From positions 1 through 43,632 of the IMG/VR virus record IMGVR_UViG_3300021440_000008: DNA of 43,632 bases; one strand, given 5' to 3'. Positions 22,393 to 33,300 of the stretch are shown piece by piece. The notes beneath the pieces were generated by a model. It was not told where the DNA came from, made no database searches, and worked only from the letters and a program-made list of their open reading frames with translations. The position numbers and the translations under genes are program-made. The stretch is from a virus. How positions within the stretch are numbered: the first letter of the stretch is position 1; every line of letters begins with the position of its first letter.

Positions 22393-25143
22393 ATGAGCAC
22401 TGTTTCGCAAAGAGCTTTCTCATCTGGTGAATTAGACCCGGCCTTACATGGTAGGACTGATTTCAATAAATACTATACTGGTTTAAAACTACTCAATAAC
22501 TTTGTCGTTAAGAAACAAGGTGGTATTGAGAATAGAGCCGGTACTAGATTCGTTGACTACGCTCCTGTAGATGGTGCTGCTAGGGTTATCCCATTCGATG
22601 CTGGCTCAGGCGCTAGATATATGTTGGTGTTTGCTGAGAACGCTATTCTTGTTATAAAAGATGGCGCATACCTAACGAGCAACACTCAATATGTGACTGA
22701 TATAACTGTTGATTCATCAAGTCCATATAATATGTTAGTTACATATTCTGGGGCTGATTCGTATGTGGCTGGTGATTATGTTCAATTCAATGACTTCCCT
22801 GATGCCGATGATGAAATTGGAAATAAAATAAATGGACTATATGGCAGAGTTGTATCAGTTGATACTGCTTTAAATATACTTGAGATAGAGAACTTAGCAG
22901 CAGATACGTTTGCTGTTTATGCATTCTTAGCTGGTGGAACTGTTAGTAAGATAGTTTCAATAGCTACAACATACTTAGAATCTGAATTGTTTGATATTCA
23001 ATATGCTCAGTCTGTTGATGTGATGACGCTGGTTCACCCAAGTCACCCGATCAAGGAACTGTCAAGACTATCAGATACTTCGTGGACCATAGCTACGGCT
23101 GATTTGAGTGGAGATACTAATGCTGAGATAGCATCTTCAACAGCATCGCAAGTTGGAGTTGCCGGAGTTGTTGGATATTCCTATGGGATAACCACAGTTG
23201 ATAGTAATGGTAGAGAATCTATATTGATTGCTGCTGGCGAGTGCAGCGTTGCAACAGGTAATGCTACACTTAGTTCATCAAATTGGAATAAGGTTGAGTG
23301 GACTTCTACAGGTAGCCCTATTTATTATAACGTTTATAGGAAAGACTCATCTCAGTCTCAATATGGGTTTATAGGCTCATCTAATACTTTAATATTCTCA
23401 GATATTGGGTACACTCCTGATTTCTCAGTTAGGCCGCCAGTATCATTTACTGAACTTGGATCTTCTGATAACTATCCTTCATGTGTATCTTATGCTCAAC
23501 AAAGACGTTTCTTTGCAAATACAAACTCTGAGAAAGAAACTGTCTGGGGATCAAAGACAGGTGACTATTCTGGTTTTATGACTGGTGGGGCTGACGACAA
23601 CGAATCTATTAAATTCAGAGCTGCTAATAAGAAATTTAATCCAGTTAAGCACATACTTGATCTATCTATTATGGTTCTAATGACTGAGAATGGTGAATTG
23701 GCAGTTAATCCAGACGGATCTCCAATACTACCAACAAACATAAATATTAAGACTCAAACATATAATGGGTCTAGCGGTGTTTCGCCTATAGTTATTAATG
23801 ACAATGCTTTGTATGTAGATTCAAGCGGATCGACTGTTAGAGACTTGTTGTTTGATTATCAGGTTGATGGGTTCTCTGGCAATGATATCAGTTTATTCGC
23901 AAAGCATTTATTTGATGGATATACTATAGTAGATTGGTGTTATCAAAAAAGTCCTGATTCAATTGTATGGTTAGTTAGATCTGATGGACTTGTATTGTCG
24001 TTAACGTATCTAAGAGAGCAGCAAGTTATAGCATGGGCAAGACACAACTTCTCTGGGAATATAAACTCATATTATAATGGATTAAGCTTCGAACTAAGTG
24101 CAGTAGAATCTTGTGCATCTGTTAGAAATGATGATAATGGAGAAGATGAGGTATACTTCGTAGTTAAAAGAAGTAATCCAATTGAAGCGTCTACTGCCGG
24201 TACTCAAAGATGGAGATATATAGAACGCCTATCATCTAGAACTTTTCAAGAGATAAAAAATGTTGATTATAGTTTGGCTGGATCAAATGGAAGAACTCAG
24301 AAACATGGAGTTGTTGATTTATTGATGGTTGATGCTGGACTTACTTATGACGGAAGAAATACAGATTTATCAGTGACAGTTACAACTACTGACAATGGAA
24401 ATGGCACTTTTAACATTGAGATATCAGATGCTTCATTTGTATCTAGTCTTGTTGGTAAGCAGATCCATATAGGACCAAATGGATATACCGATACTGTTGT
24501 TAAATTCTTGATAACTGATTTCATTGATACAAGTAACATAACGTGCTCAGTTGTTAACAAACCTATTGATTACGCTGAGACAGTAACTGCAACATCAGAC
24601 TTTGGAATAGCTGTTAATAAGGTTTATGGGGTTAGACATCTAACGAATCAAGCAGGTGGGAATCCAACTGTTATTGCTGATGGATTCGTTGTCTATTCTT
24701 ACTTTAGAGACTCTGGATCATCTAATCCAACTGATTTTGATGTAGATACAGGCTCTATTACTCTTCAAGATTTCTATTGTGTTATCCATGTCGGACTTGG
24801 ATATATGTCAGAGATGCAGACACTCAATATAGATACATCACAAGGAGAGACTTTAATTGACAAGAAAATAAATATTCAAAAGGTAACTTTGCTTCTTAAT
24901 AAAACAAGAGGTCTTAGTGCTGGTAGAGATAATGATGATGATGAACTAGTTCTAATTAGGCCAAGAGACGCAACGGCTAGTGAATCTTATAACTCTCCAT
25001 CTCCTTTGATAAATGGTGCTGCTGATGTAGTTATTGAATCATCATGGAACTCGACAGGTTCAGTTTATGTTCGACAAGATTATCCATTACCAGCTAACAT
25101 ATTAAGTATACACGTATCTGGTTATATACCGACGAGAGGTTAA
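22393..25143 (+). CDS. Tail tubular protein B-like (T7 gp12-like nozzle)
   Basis: A 916-residue tail nozzle protein, longer than T7 gp12 (794). It begins SQRAFSSGELDPALHGRTDF, followed by NFVVKKQGGIENRAGTRFV, a widely conserved podovirus nozzle N-terminus. Residues about 250-350 look like an inserted fibronectin-III-like domain (YSYGITTVDSNGRES ... YYNVYRKDSS). The rest is beta-rich and includes FFANTNSEKETVWGSKTGDYSGF. It would form the distal hexameric tail tube. The insertion probably accounts for the extra length. Confidence 0.88.
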   Translation: MSTVSQRAFSSGELDPALHGRTDFNKYYTGLKLLNNFVVKKQGGIENRAGTRFVDYAPVDGAARVIPFDAGSGARYMLVFAENAILVIKDGAYLTSNTQYVTDITVDSSSPYNMLVTYSGADSYVAGDYVQFNDFPDADDEIGNKINGLYGRVVSVDTALNILEIENLAADTFAVYAFLAGGTVSKIVSIATTYLESELFDIQYAQSVDVMTLVHPSHPIKELSRLSDTSWTIATADLSGDTNAEIASSTASQVGVAGVVGYSYGITTVDSNGRESILIAAGECSVATGNATLSSSNWNKVEWTSTGSPIYYNVYRKDSSQSQYGFIGSSNTLIFSDIGYTPDFSVRPPVSFTELGSSDNYPSCVSYAQQRRFFANTNSEKETVWGSKTGDYSGFMTGGADDNESIKFRAANKKFNPVKHILDLSIMVLMTENGELAVNPDGSPILPTNINIKTQTYNGSSGVSPIVINDNALYVDSSGSTVRDLLFDYQVDGFSGNDISLFAKHLFDGYTIVDWCYQKSPDSIVWLVRSDGLVLSLTYLREQQVIAWARHNFSGNINSYYNGLSFELSAVESCASVRNDDNGEDEVYFVVKRSNPIEASTAGTQRWRYIERLSSRTFQEIKNVDYSLAGSNGRTQKHGVVDLLMVDAGLTYDGRNTDLSVTVTTTDNGNGTFNIEISDASFVSSLVGKQIHIGPNGYTDTVVKFLITDFIDTSNITCSVVNKPIDYAETVTATSDFGIAVNKVYGVRHLTNQAGGNPTVIADGFVVYSYFRDSGSSNPTDFDVDTGSITLQDFYCVIHVGLGYMSEMQTLNIDTSQGETLIDKKINIQKVTLLLNKTRGLSAGRDNDDDELVLIRPRDATASESYNSPSPLINGAADVVIESSWNSTGSVYVRQDYPLPANILSIHVSGYIPTRG

Positions 25144-25146
25144 TAA

Positions 25147-25701
25147 ATGGCAGCAGCGGCAGTATTAGCAGGACTTAGTTTAGCAGGGGCCTATCAGGAT
25201 TCTGTAGCTCTGTCTCAACAGGCTGCTAATGAAAAGTTAAAAGCTCTATCAGATGCAGAAGTGTTGAAAGTAAATTCAGATTTAAAATTACAATCTGGAC
25301 AAGAAGAATATAATGCTTTCTTAAAGAAGTCTAAAAAGATGCTTGGCGGTCAATTGGCTGCTCAGGCTAGCGGTGGTGTTGATGTTAGTTATGGAACTCC
25401 AGCTAGTGTTCGTGCTAACGCTGAATTTGATATACAATTAGACGCGAATCGAATTAAGAACAATGCGACACTTGAGGCTTTTGGACTTAGAAACAAAGCG
25501 GCTCAATCTATAATGCAAGGAGAGTCAAACGCTCAAGCATTGAGAAACAGAGCAGGTGCTACTCTACTTGGCGGTGTATTGACTGCCGGTGCTTATGGAT
25601 TTCAAGGCATGGGTAAAATTACTGTACCAGTTTCAGAGGAAACTGGGTCTGGATATGGATCAAGAAGATCCGGTAAATATTATGATACGAGTGGGGAATA
25701 A
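25147..25701 (+). CDS. Internal virion protein A (T7 gp14-like)
   Basis: A 184-residue protein with a hydrophobic Ala/Gly-rich start (AAAAVLAGLSLAGAYQDS) and a long helical body. ASGGVDVSYGTPASVRANAEFD is a block typical of gp14-like core proteins of podoviruses. A second Gly/Ala-rich segment (GATLLGGVLTAGAYGF) lies at about 138-155. T7 gp14 (196 residues) is ejected into the outer membrane to start the DNA channel; the same role is inferred here. It is the first of three core genes. Confidence 0.8.
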   Translation: MAAAAVLAGLSLAGAYQDSVALSQQAANEKLKALSDAEVLKVNSDLKLQSGQEEYNAFLKKSKKMLGGQLAAQASGGVDVSYGTPASVRANAEFDIQLDANRIKNNATLEAFGLRNKAAQSIMQGESNAQALRNRAGATLLGGVLTAGAYGFQGMGKITVPVSEETGSGYGSRRSGKYYDTSGE

Positions 25702-27345
25702 ATGAAGGTTCCAATTTACGAATCAAATCAAGTTAAATCATCTGACTCGGTTGGTATAGGTTCTAGCGTTAGCACAAGTGTTGAAAACTATGGTGGCGGA
25801 GCTGCTAACAAAACAGAAGTTATATCAAAGGCTGCTGGAGTTATTAACAACATATATCAAGAACAAAAAAGAAAAGCCGACGAAATAAATGTAACAGATG
25901 CTCAAGCAAAACTCACTGAATTCTCAAATAGAATGATGTCATCTAAAGATGGAGCTTTAAGTAAAAAAGGTAAAAACTCGTTTGATTTGCTTGATACGTT
26001 CCCAGAAGATTATAAAAAGGGACTATCTGATATTGAAAAGAATCTAACAAACGATGAGCAAAAGTTCATGTTTAGTAAGTATGCAAATCAGCAGAAGCTT
26101 AGTATGGAGAAACAGCTTCAAGAGCACGTTGCTCAAGAGACTATTAGATACGATAATGAGGCTACTAAGTCATTCATTGATAACAAGAACAATGAGATAT
26201 CTGAGATGGCTCTTAGGGATTTGCAGGGTGTTGATAATGGTATTGCTGAAATTCAAAAGAAGTTAGAAGAACACGCCGATAGAAACGGATTCGATGATGA
26301 AACTAAGAAAAATCTGATAGACAAGGCTGTATCTAATTCATACGAAAATGCCATATCTCAGATGATATCTAACGATAAAGAAGAAGTTGCAAAAGAATAC
26401 TTTAAATTCCAAAAAGACAAGATCAAAGATGCTAATGCGCTAGAGCGTATTCAGAAGATGGTTGATGATGGGTCTAATCGTAAGATGGCTCAAGTTGCTG
26501 TTGATGGATATATGGGTAAGGGGTTGTCTGAGTCTGCTGCATACAAAGAAGCTGCAAAGATTGATGATGCCAAGCTTAGAGAGCAAACCGAGAATCGCAT
26601 TAACTTATCTTATTCTCGAAGAGATGCGGCCATTAGAGATGGCAAAGAGAAGCAATTTGAATACTACTTAAATGCTGCATACAAGACTGGTGAGCCTACT
26701 AAGGTTAAGGGTTGGGATAACTTAGATGAGATTACTAAAAAGAAAATACTTATTGCAGCAACGAACAGATCAATGGGTGATGAGACTATTACAAAGCCAG
26801 ATGTTTATAAGAAGCTTAAGTCACTAGCTATAAACCCAGAGACTAGAAACGATTTCAATAAAACAATATTGCTTGATTATGTAAATGATCTTAGTCCTGC
26901 TGACTACACACAGTTAAAGAGCTGGCAGACTCAAGCGCGAAAAGGAAATCAAGAAGATCTTGATGGAGTATTAACTGAAACTCAGGCTATTAAGAACTCA
27001 ATATCTGCTGCGGGCTTAACGAAAAAAGAGGCCGACAGGTATGAGAACAAGATCAACTTGTTAGTATCTAATCATCAAAAAGCTCTTGGGCGAAAATTAA
27101 CATCTACTGAGATATCTAAGTTGTCTGATGAGTTCTTATCTGAAAGCATAGTTATTAATGCATTATCTAACCAGAGACCGATTGACTTGACGCCAGAGGA
27201 AGTTAAAAATATTAACTATGAGCAGATTCCTAAAACAGATGTAACTCGTATTGAAACGAAGTTAAAATCTCGCGGATTGCCGGTAACAGATCAAAGAGTT
27301 AGAGAGTTGTATCAGTTAGAGTTAAACAAATCGCTAGGGTTCTAG
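25702..27345 (+). CDS. Internal virion protein B (T7 gp15-like)
   Basis: A 547-residue, almost wholly helical, charged protein placed between the gp14-like and giant gp16-like genes, as gp15 is in T7 (747 residues). It has an Asn/Ser/Gly-rich N-terminus, then long Lys/Glu helices without hydrophobic membrane segments. No enzymatic motif is evident. It would line the periplasmic part of the ejection channel (inferred from order and composition). It starts right after the preceding stop. Confidence 0.75.
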   Translation: MKVPIYESNQVKSSDSVGIGSSVSTSVENYGGGAANKTEVISKAAGVINNIYQEQKRKADEINVTDAQAKLTEFSNRMMSSKDGALSKKGKNSFDLLDTFPEDYKKGLSDIEKNLTNDEQKFMFSKYANQQKLSMEKQLQEHVAQETIRYDNEATKSFIDNKNNEISEMALRDLQGVDNGIAEIQKKLEEHADRNGFDDETKKNLIDKAVSNSYENAISQMISNDKEEVAKEYFKFQKDKIKDANALERIQKMVDDGSNRKMAQVAVDGYMGKGLSESAAYKEAAKIDDAKLREQTENRINLSYSRRDAAIRDGKEKQFEYYLNAAYKTGEPTKVKGWDNLDEITKKKILIAATNRSMGDETITKPDVYKKLKSLAINPETRNDFNKTILLDYVNDLSPADYTQLKSWQTQARKGNQEDLDGVLTETQAIKNSISAAGLTKKEADRYENKINLLVSNHQKALGRKLTSTEISKLSDEFLSESIVINALSNQRPIDLTPEEVKNINYEQIPKTDVTRIETKLKSRGLPVTDQRVRELYQLELNKSLGF

Positions 27346-27365
27346 TGTAAAATCGGGAGATATAA

Positions 27366-30300
27366 GTGGCTGATTTCTTAGATGAGGTTCTTGATTCGGA
27401 ACTAGATAATCAAGCTGAAAAATTTAATCAATCAATGTTTACAGCAAATCAATCAAATCCAGACCAATATGCTAAGGTCTTGGAGCTTGCTAAAAAACGT
27501 AATCTAAATCCTCAATTCGTAGAGAATAACTATAATGCTTTGGCTCCGTTAAATGAGGACTATTCTGGTTATCACGATTTGCAATCTCGAGCTCCAATAT
27601 CGGCTGAATGGTTATCAAATCCAGAGAACGCTAAAGTTGCTAAAGATGATATTGCTAATCTGGCTGGATTAGAGTCCGTTGTATATGGTTCGACTAGATG
27701 GGGTGATGTATATAATTTGATTGTTGGTGGAACAATTCAAATGGCTGAAAACTTGGCTAAATCACCTGCCTTGATCTTTAATGATTCTGGAATATTTGGT
27801 GATGACTATTATAAACCTAGCGATTATCAGCCAAAATCAAAGCAAGCTTACGAACAATTATATAAAAATCCTGTAACTAATTATTTATCAAAAGCTGCCG
27901 AGCCTTACGATGTTAAAAGAGATCGAACTGATATATGGAAGAACGCCGCAAATGGTAACTTGTGGCCGTTAGCTTATGGATCAATACATACAGCTCCAAA
28001 TTTACTATTGTTATTGGTTCCGGAAATTGGACTACCTGTGCTCGGTATGGGCGCTGCCGCAGAAAAGAACGCGCAGCTATTACAAAAAGGTGTTAAGCCA
28101 GAAACAGCAGCTATGAGTGCTGCTGCAACTGGTGCATTTGAAGTTTTAACAGAACAGTTGGGCGGTATTGCTGAGGGTGGTAAGTCGTTTAAAGCACTTA
28201 TCAAAGAAGGCGTTGCAGAGATGGGTGAGGCTGGTTTTAAAGCCACATTCACCAAAGCCATGAAAAACATTTTAAAAACTGGCAAAGAAGAATTTGGCGA
28301 AGAATATTTAAATGAATGGGCAAGTGGTATTGTCGACTGGGGTTTGGGTGTTAGTGATTTAACTCCAGATCAGTTGTCAATGAACGCTATTGAGTCAGGT
28401 CTAGTTGGATTTGCGTCTGGTGTTGGCTTGTCTGCTGGTGGCCATGCTATTGCTCGTGGTATTGATATAGTTGCACACAATGAAGACCTAAAGAGTCGTA
28501 TGCAAACAGCGTATGGCGCTGATCTGTGGACTAATATAGGTGGTTATTTAGACCAAGGAAAACTAAACAAAAGATCTGCTGATAAGAGTAAAGACTTCCT
28601 TGATAAAACATTAAATGGATCTGGTGCTGAAAACTCTTATATCCCAACATCAGACTTTGATGAGTATTATCAGTCTAAAAAGATAGATCCAGTTGATGCG
28701 GCTAAGTCGTTAGGCATCTCAAGAGAGTATGAGCAGGCTAAAGAAACTGGCACAGATATTAAATTAAACTCTGCAAATCTGATGGTAGAGACTAAGAAAT
28801 CGGGTGACTACGATGCTATTAGAGATATATCGCGTATGTCAGAAGATGGCTTATCTGTTAAAGAGTTGAAAGCTCAGCAAGAGCAGCAAGCCAAAGAACA
28901 AAAAGAACTTAAGAAATTTGTTGATGAGCAGTTAAAACTAAACGAAAAGTCTGGTGATGCAGTTATCGAAGATGTTGTAAAGCAACTAGTTGATACTGGT
29001 ATGCCAAAGCGTCAAGCGAGAGAGCAAGCTATCATATATAGATTCTTCCAAGTTCAAGCCGAGAAAGTTGGAACTACAGCAGAAGAATTATACAAGCGAT
29101 ATGGAATGAAGGTTATTAAACCAAAACCTAATATTGGTGGTATTGTTCAGAATATACCAGAAGATTTAATGGCTCAGCCTGTTTTAACTCGTAATGAGTT
29201 TGGTGAGTATGACTATCGAGACGAAGATTTAAAGACAATGCTTGCTGGCCTTAAGCGAGGCGCTGCTCCTGTTGAGTCATATAATCCTATTACGAAAAAG
29301 AAATATAATACCGGAAGTACGTTCCCATCTTGGTTTAAGAATCAAGGCGAGAAGTCTCAGAAGGTTACAGAAGTATTAACAAAACAAATCAATGGCGAGA
29401 AGTTAACTAAAGTCGAAAAAGAAATACTCGCTAAAATGTATGAGAACTATCAGGATTCGTTGGGGCGTGGGGAGTTGTTTCAGAGTGGAAATAAGCCTGA
29501 AATGTTCTCACAACTAATTAAAACAGTTGAGTCAAAAATACCTAATAACGCGACACCTAGTCAGATACTTGCCACGCTGAAAGATTTAAAGCCAGAAGAA
29601 ATTGAATGGTCCGGTATCAAATCATTCCTTGATAGAAAAGAAAAAGTTAATAAAGCTGAATTGGTTGAATACTTAAAAGCTAATCAGTTGAATGTTCAAG
29701 ATGTTACTCTTGGATCAAAAGGAAAGCCAAAGAAGATAGATAAACAGCAAGCTATTGATTATATAAACGCTGGTTGGAATGTCTTTTATTACTATGAAGA
29801 TGAGGGTGATTTTTCACAAAGAGCTATCACTATTGATGAAATCACAATAGCGCCAGACGATGCTATGTTTGGAGTCGGTGAAACTGAATACATAGATGAT
29901 ACTAAATATAGTAAATATACATTGCCATCAGGAGAGAACTATCGAGAGGTTTTGTTTACGTTGCCTGAGTCTAAGCCGCATAAGCCTAATTACGAAGTTA
30001 AGTACGATAGTAAGTCTGGATATTATCAGGTTAAAAATGGAGATGTTGTTGTTGGTTCGTTTACAAGCTCAACTGCTGCAAATGCGGCTATTGAAGAATA
30101 CGACAATCTATATGAAAAATACGGAACTGTTCGAGGAGATGAAACGGCTAAGCAGTCATATAGATCATCTCACTTCTCTCAACCAAACATTCTTGCCCAC
30201 ACTCGCCTAACCGATAGAACAGATACCGATGGGAAAAAAGTTTTATTTGTTGAGGAGATTCAGTCTGATTGGCATCAGGCTGGTAGGAAGAAAGGGTATA

Positions 30301-33300
30301 AATTAAACCCTAAGCGAGAGGCTGAATTAAAAGCCAAAATCAAAGAAATTGAAGCAATAGGGAAAGAAGCGACGCCAGAGCAAAAAGATGAATGGGTTGC
30401 GGCCATGAATGAGCTGCAACCACAAAAAGCCACGTCTTCAGTTCCAAATGCCCCTTTCAAAAAAACATGGCATGAGTTTGCTTTTAAGAAAATCTTAATG
30501 ATGGCCGTTGATGGTGGTTACGACAAGGTTGCATGGACTACTGGAGAGCAACAGGCTGAGAGATTTGATTTGAGTAAGCAGATCGGAGCCATAGAGGCGA
30601 CTAAAAATAAAGACGCAACTTATGATGTGTCTGCGTTTAAAGATGACGCAGCTCTTGGCCGAAACAGAAATCCTTTAATAGAAAAAAAATCAGTAACAGC
30701 AGAAGAATTATCAGATTTAATCGGAAAAGATTTAGCTGAAAAGATAACTAAAGATGTTGGATATTATGAAACTAAAAAATACTCTGGACTAGATCTCAAA
30801 GTCGGCGGCGAGGGCATGAAAGGATTTTATGATAAAATCCTAGTTGATTATGCGAATAAGGTGGGTAAGAAGTTTGGGGCTAAGGCTAAAGATATTTATC
30901 TACAAAACGACAATCAGCTACTTGCAAACGATAACGCTGCTTCGGCGGCGGCTATTGGAGCAGCCCCGGTTCATGCGCTAGAAGTAACTTCCGATATGGC
31001 AAAGTCTATAGCAGAATCAGGTCTTCCATTATTCCAAAACAACCAAGGCTCATACAACCGACAAACAAGAGTTATCTCTTTGTTTAAGTCTTCCGATAGA
31101 TCGACATTCTTGCATGAATCAGCCCACTTCTTTTTTGATGTGCTAGCTGATTTATCTAAAACTAGCCCAAAAGTTAAAACAGATTTTGATAAGATCTTAT
31201 CTTGGGTTGGTGCTGAAAATGCTGAATCAGTTACAAGAGAGCAGCATGAGAAGTTTTCGCGTGGATTTGAGGCTTATCTGCTAGAGGGTAAAGCTCCAAC
31301 AAGATTATTACAAAAAGCTTTTAATACATTTAAGGTTTGGTTAACTGGTATATATAGAAACTACGCAGGACTTGAGCGACAGGCTGGACAATCTCTTGGT
31401 CTAACCGATGAGATTCGTCAAGTTATGGACAGAATGTTAGCCACAGAAGAAGAAATAAATGCAGCAGAAGAAGTTGCAGCATTTAAGCCTTTAATGCTTG
31501 ATGAGACTAAGGATAAACTTGAAGATGCTAGAATTTCCGCAGAAGCTCGTTTAAATCGAAAGTTGTTAGAATCAGCTGAGCGCAAGAAAAACTCTGATTA
31601 CAAAACCGAAACAGCAAGAGCACAGCTTCAAAAGCTACCGATATACAATGCTATATCAGTATTAAGAACAGGCTCAACAATAGCTGGTCAAGTTGTTGGA
31701 AATGTTAAGATCAATGCTGATACCATCAAAGAAAAATACGGCGAGGATATGCTAAAATCTATGCCGCGCGGAACAGTCGCACCGGCATCGAATGAGTACG
31801 CTTTACCTGTCGATGTAGTGGCCGAGATGATGGGCTACGCTGATGCTGATGTGTTCTTATCAGAGATAACAACTGTTGAGCCATTAGATCAAGCAGCTCG
31901 CAAGCAAGCTAATCAAATTATTAAACGAGAATACCCAGACTTGCTAGAGTCTGCTGAGATCAAGCAAGAAGCTATGTCGGCATTACATAACGAGAAACGT
32001 GGAACATTACTTAAATATGAATATGAGCACTTGTTTAACAAAGCTCGCGGAGAGTTCAATACTCTTGCTCGTCGAATGATATCTCGTATGCCTATTGAGA
32101 TGGTTGTTAAAGAGCAGGCCGCTAGATACGTTGATAAGCTTAAAGCGTCTGAGCTTAAGCCTTATCTGTACTTAAGAGCTGAGAGACAACACTCAAGAGA
32201 TGCCGCAAGGTTATTTACTGCCGGTGATTTCAAGGGTGCTTTAGAGTCAAAGCGTAAGGAATATTTAAACTTTGAAATATACCGAGAAGTGACTAAAGCA
32301 AAAGAGAATGTTGATAAATTCTCTAAATGGTCTAAGCGCGTATTTGAAAAGAAAGAAGATCTTGCAAAGAAGCGCGATATAGATTTAGTCAATGCCGCAA
32401 GACTTGTATTAAGTAAGTATGGCATTGGCCCACAAATAGCCGAGCAAATCGAATTAGATCTGAACAATTTAAAAGAATACAACGAATCATCTTATAACAA
32501 TATATCTTCAATGATTGCAGATGTTTTAACAAGAGCTACTCCAAATGTTGATGATACGATGTACGACAATTTCAAATCAATGGCTGATACTGTTAAAATT
32601 CTTTGGGATATGTCTAAGGATAATAAAACAGCAGAGCTTGATGGTAAGCGTGAACTTGTTGAAGATATTGTAAAACAAATATCTGATGTGGTTATAACTT
32701 TAACAACTGATAAGAAATCAAAGAAACAGTACGATGAGGCATCTAGTAAATTTGATGAATTTAAAACTGATGCTTTAGATTACTTTGCATCTCGAACAAG
32801 AATAAATCAATGGGCCAACACTATGGACCTTGGTGTTCGCGGAGTGTTTAGAAAACTATTTGTTGAGAAAACAGAAGACGCGAGTGCCAAGTTTAGACTT
32901 GAGCATAGAGATGTTGTTGCTAAGCTTGAGGCTATATTTAAGAAATATGAGGATATATTCACACTTGATAAAATAGTATTCTCAGGAATTGCAAACGTTG
33001 ATACCAATCAAGAGTTTAGATTCCAAGATAAGACAGAACTTCTTATGATGCTTTTAAACATTGGTAACGAAAGCAATAAGTTCAAGCTTCTTGCTGGTTA
33101 CAAATGGGGTGGCTTAAATGAACAAGGTGTTTTAGATGATGCCAAGTTTGATGAGGCCGTTGAGGGGCTTATTAGCAAAGGCATTTTAACTGTTAAAGAC
33201 TTTCAATTCTTAACTGATATCTGGGCGCTCAATGAATCACTCAAGCCAGCAGCTCAGAAAGCCCATAAATATACTCAAGGTTTTTACTTTGATGAGATTA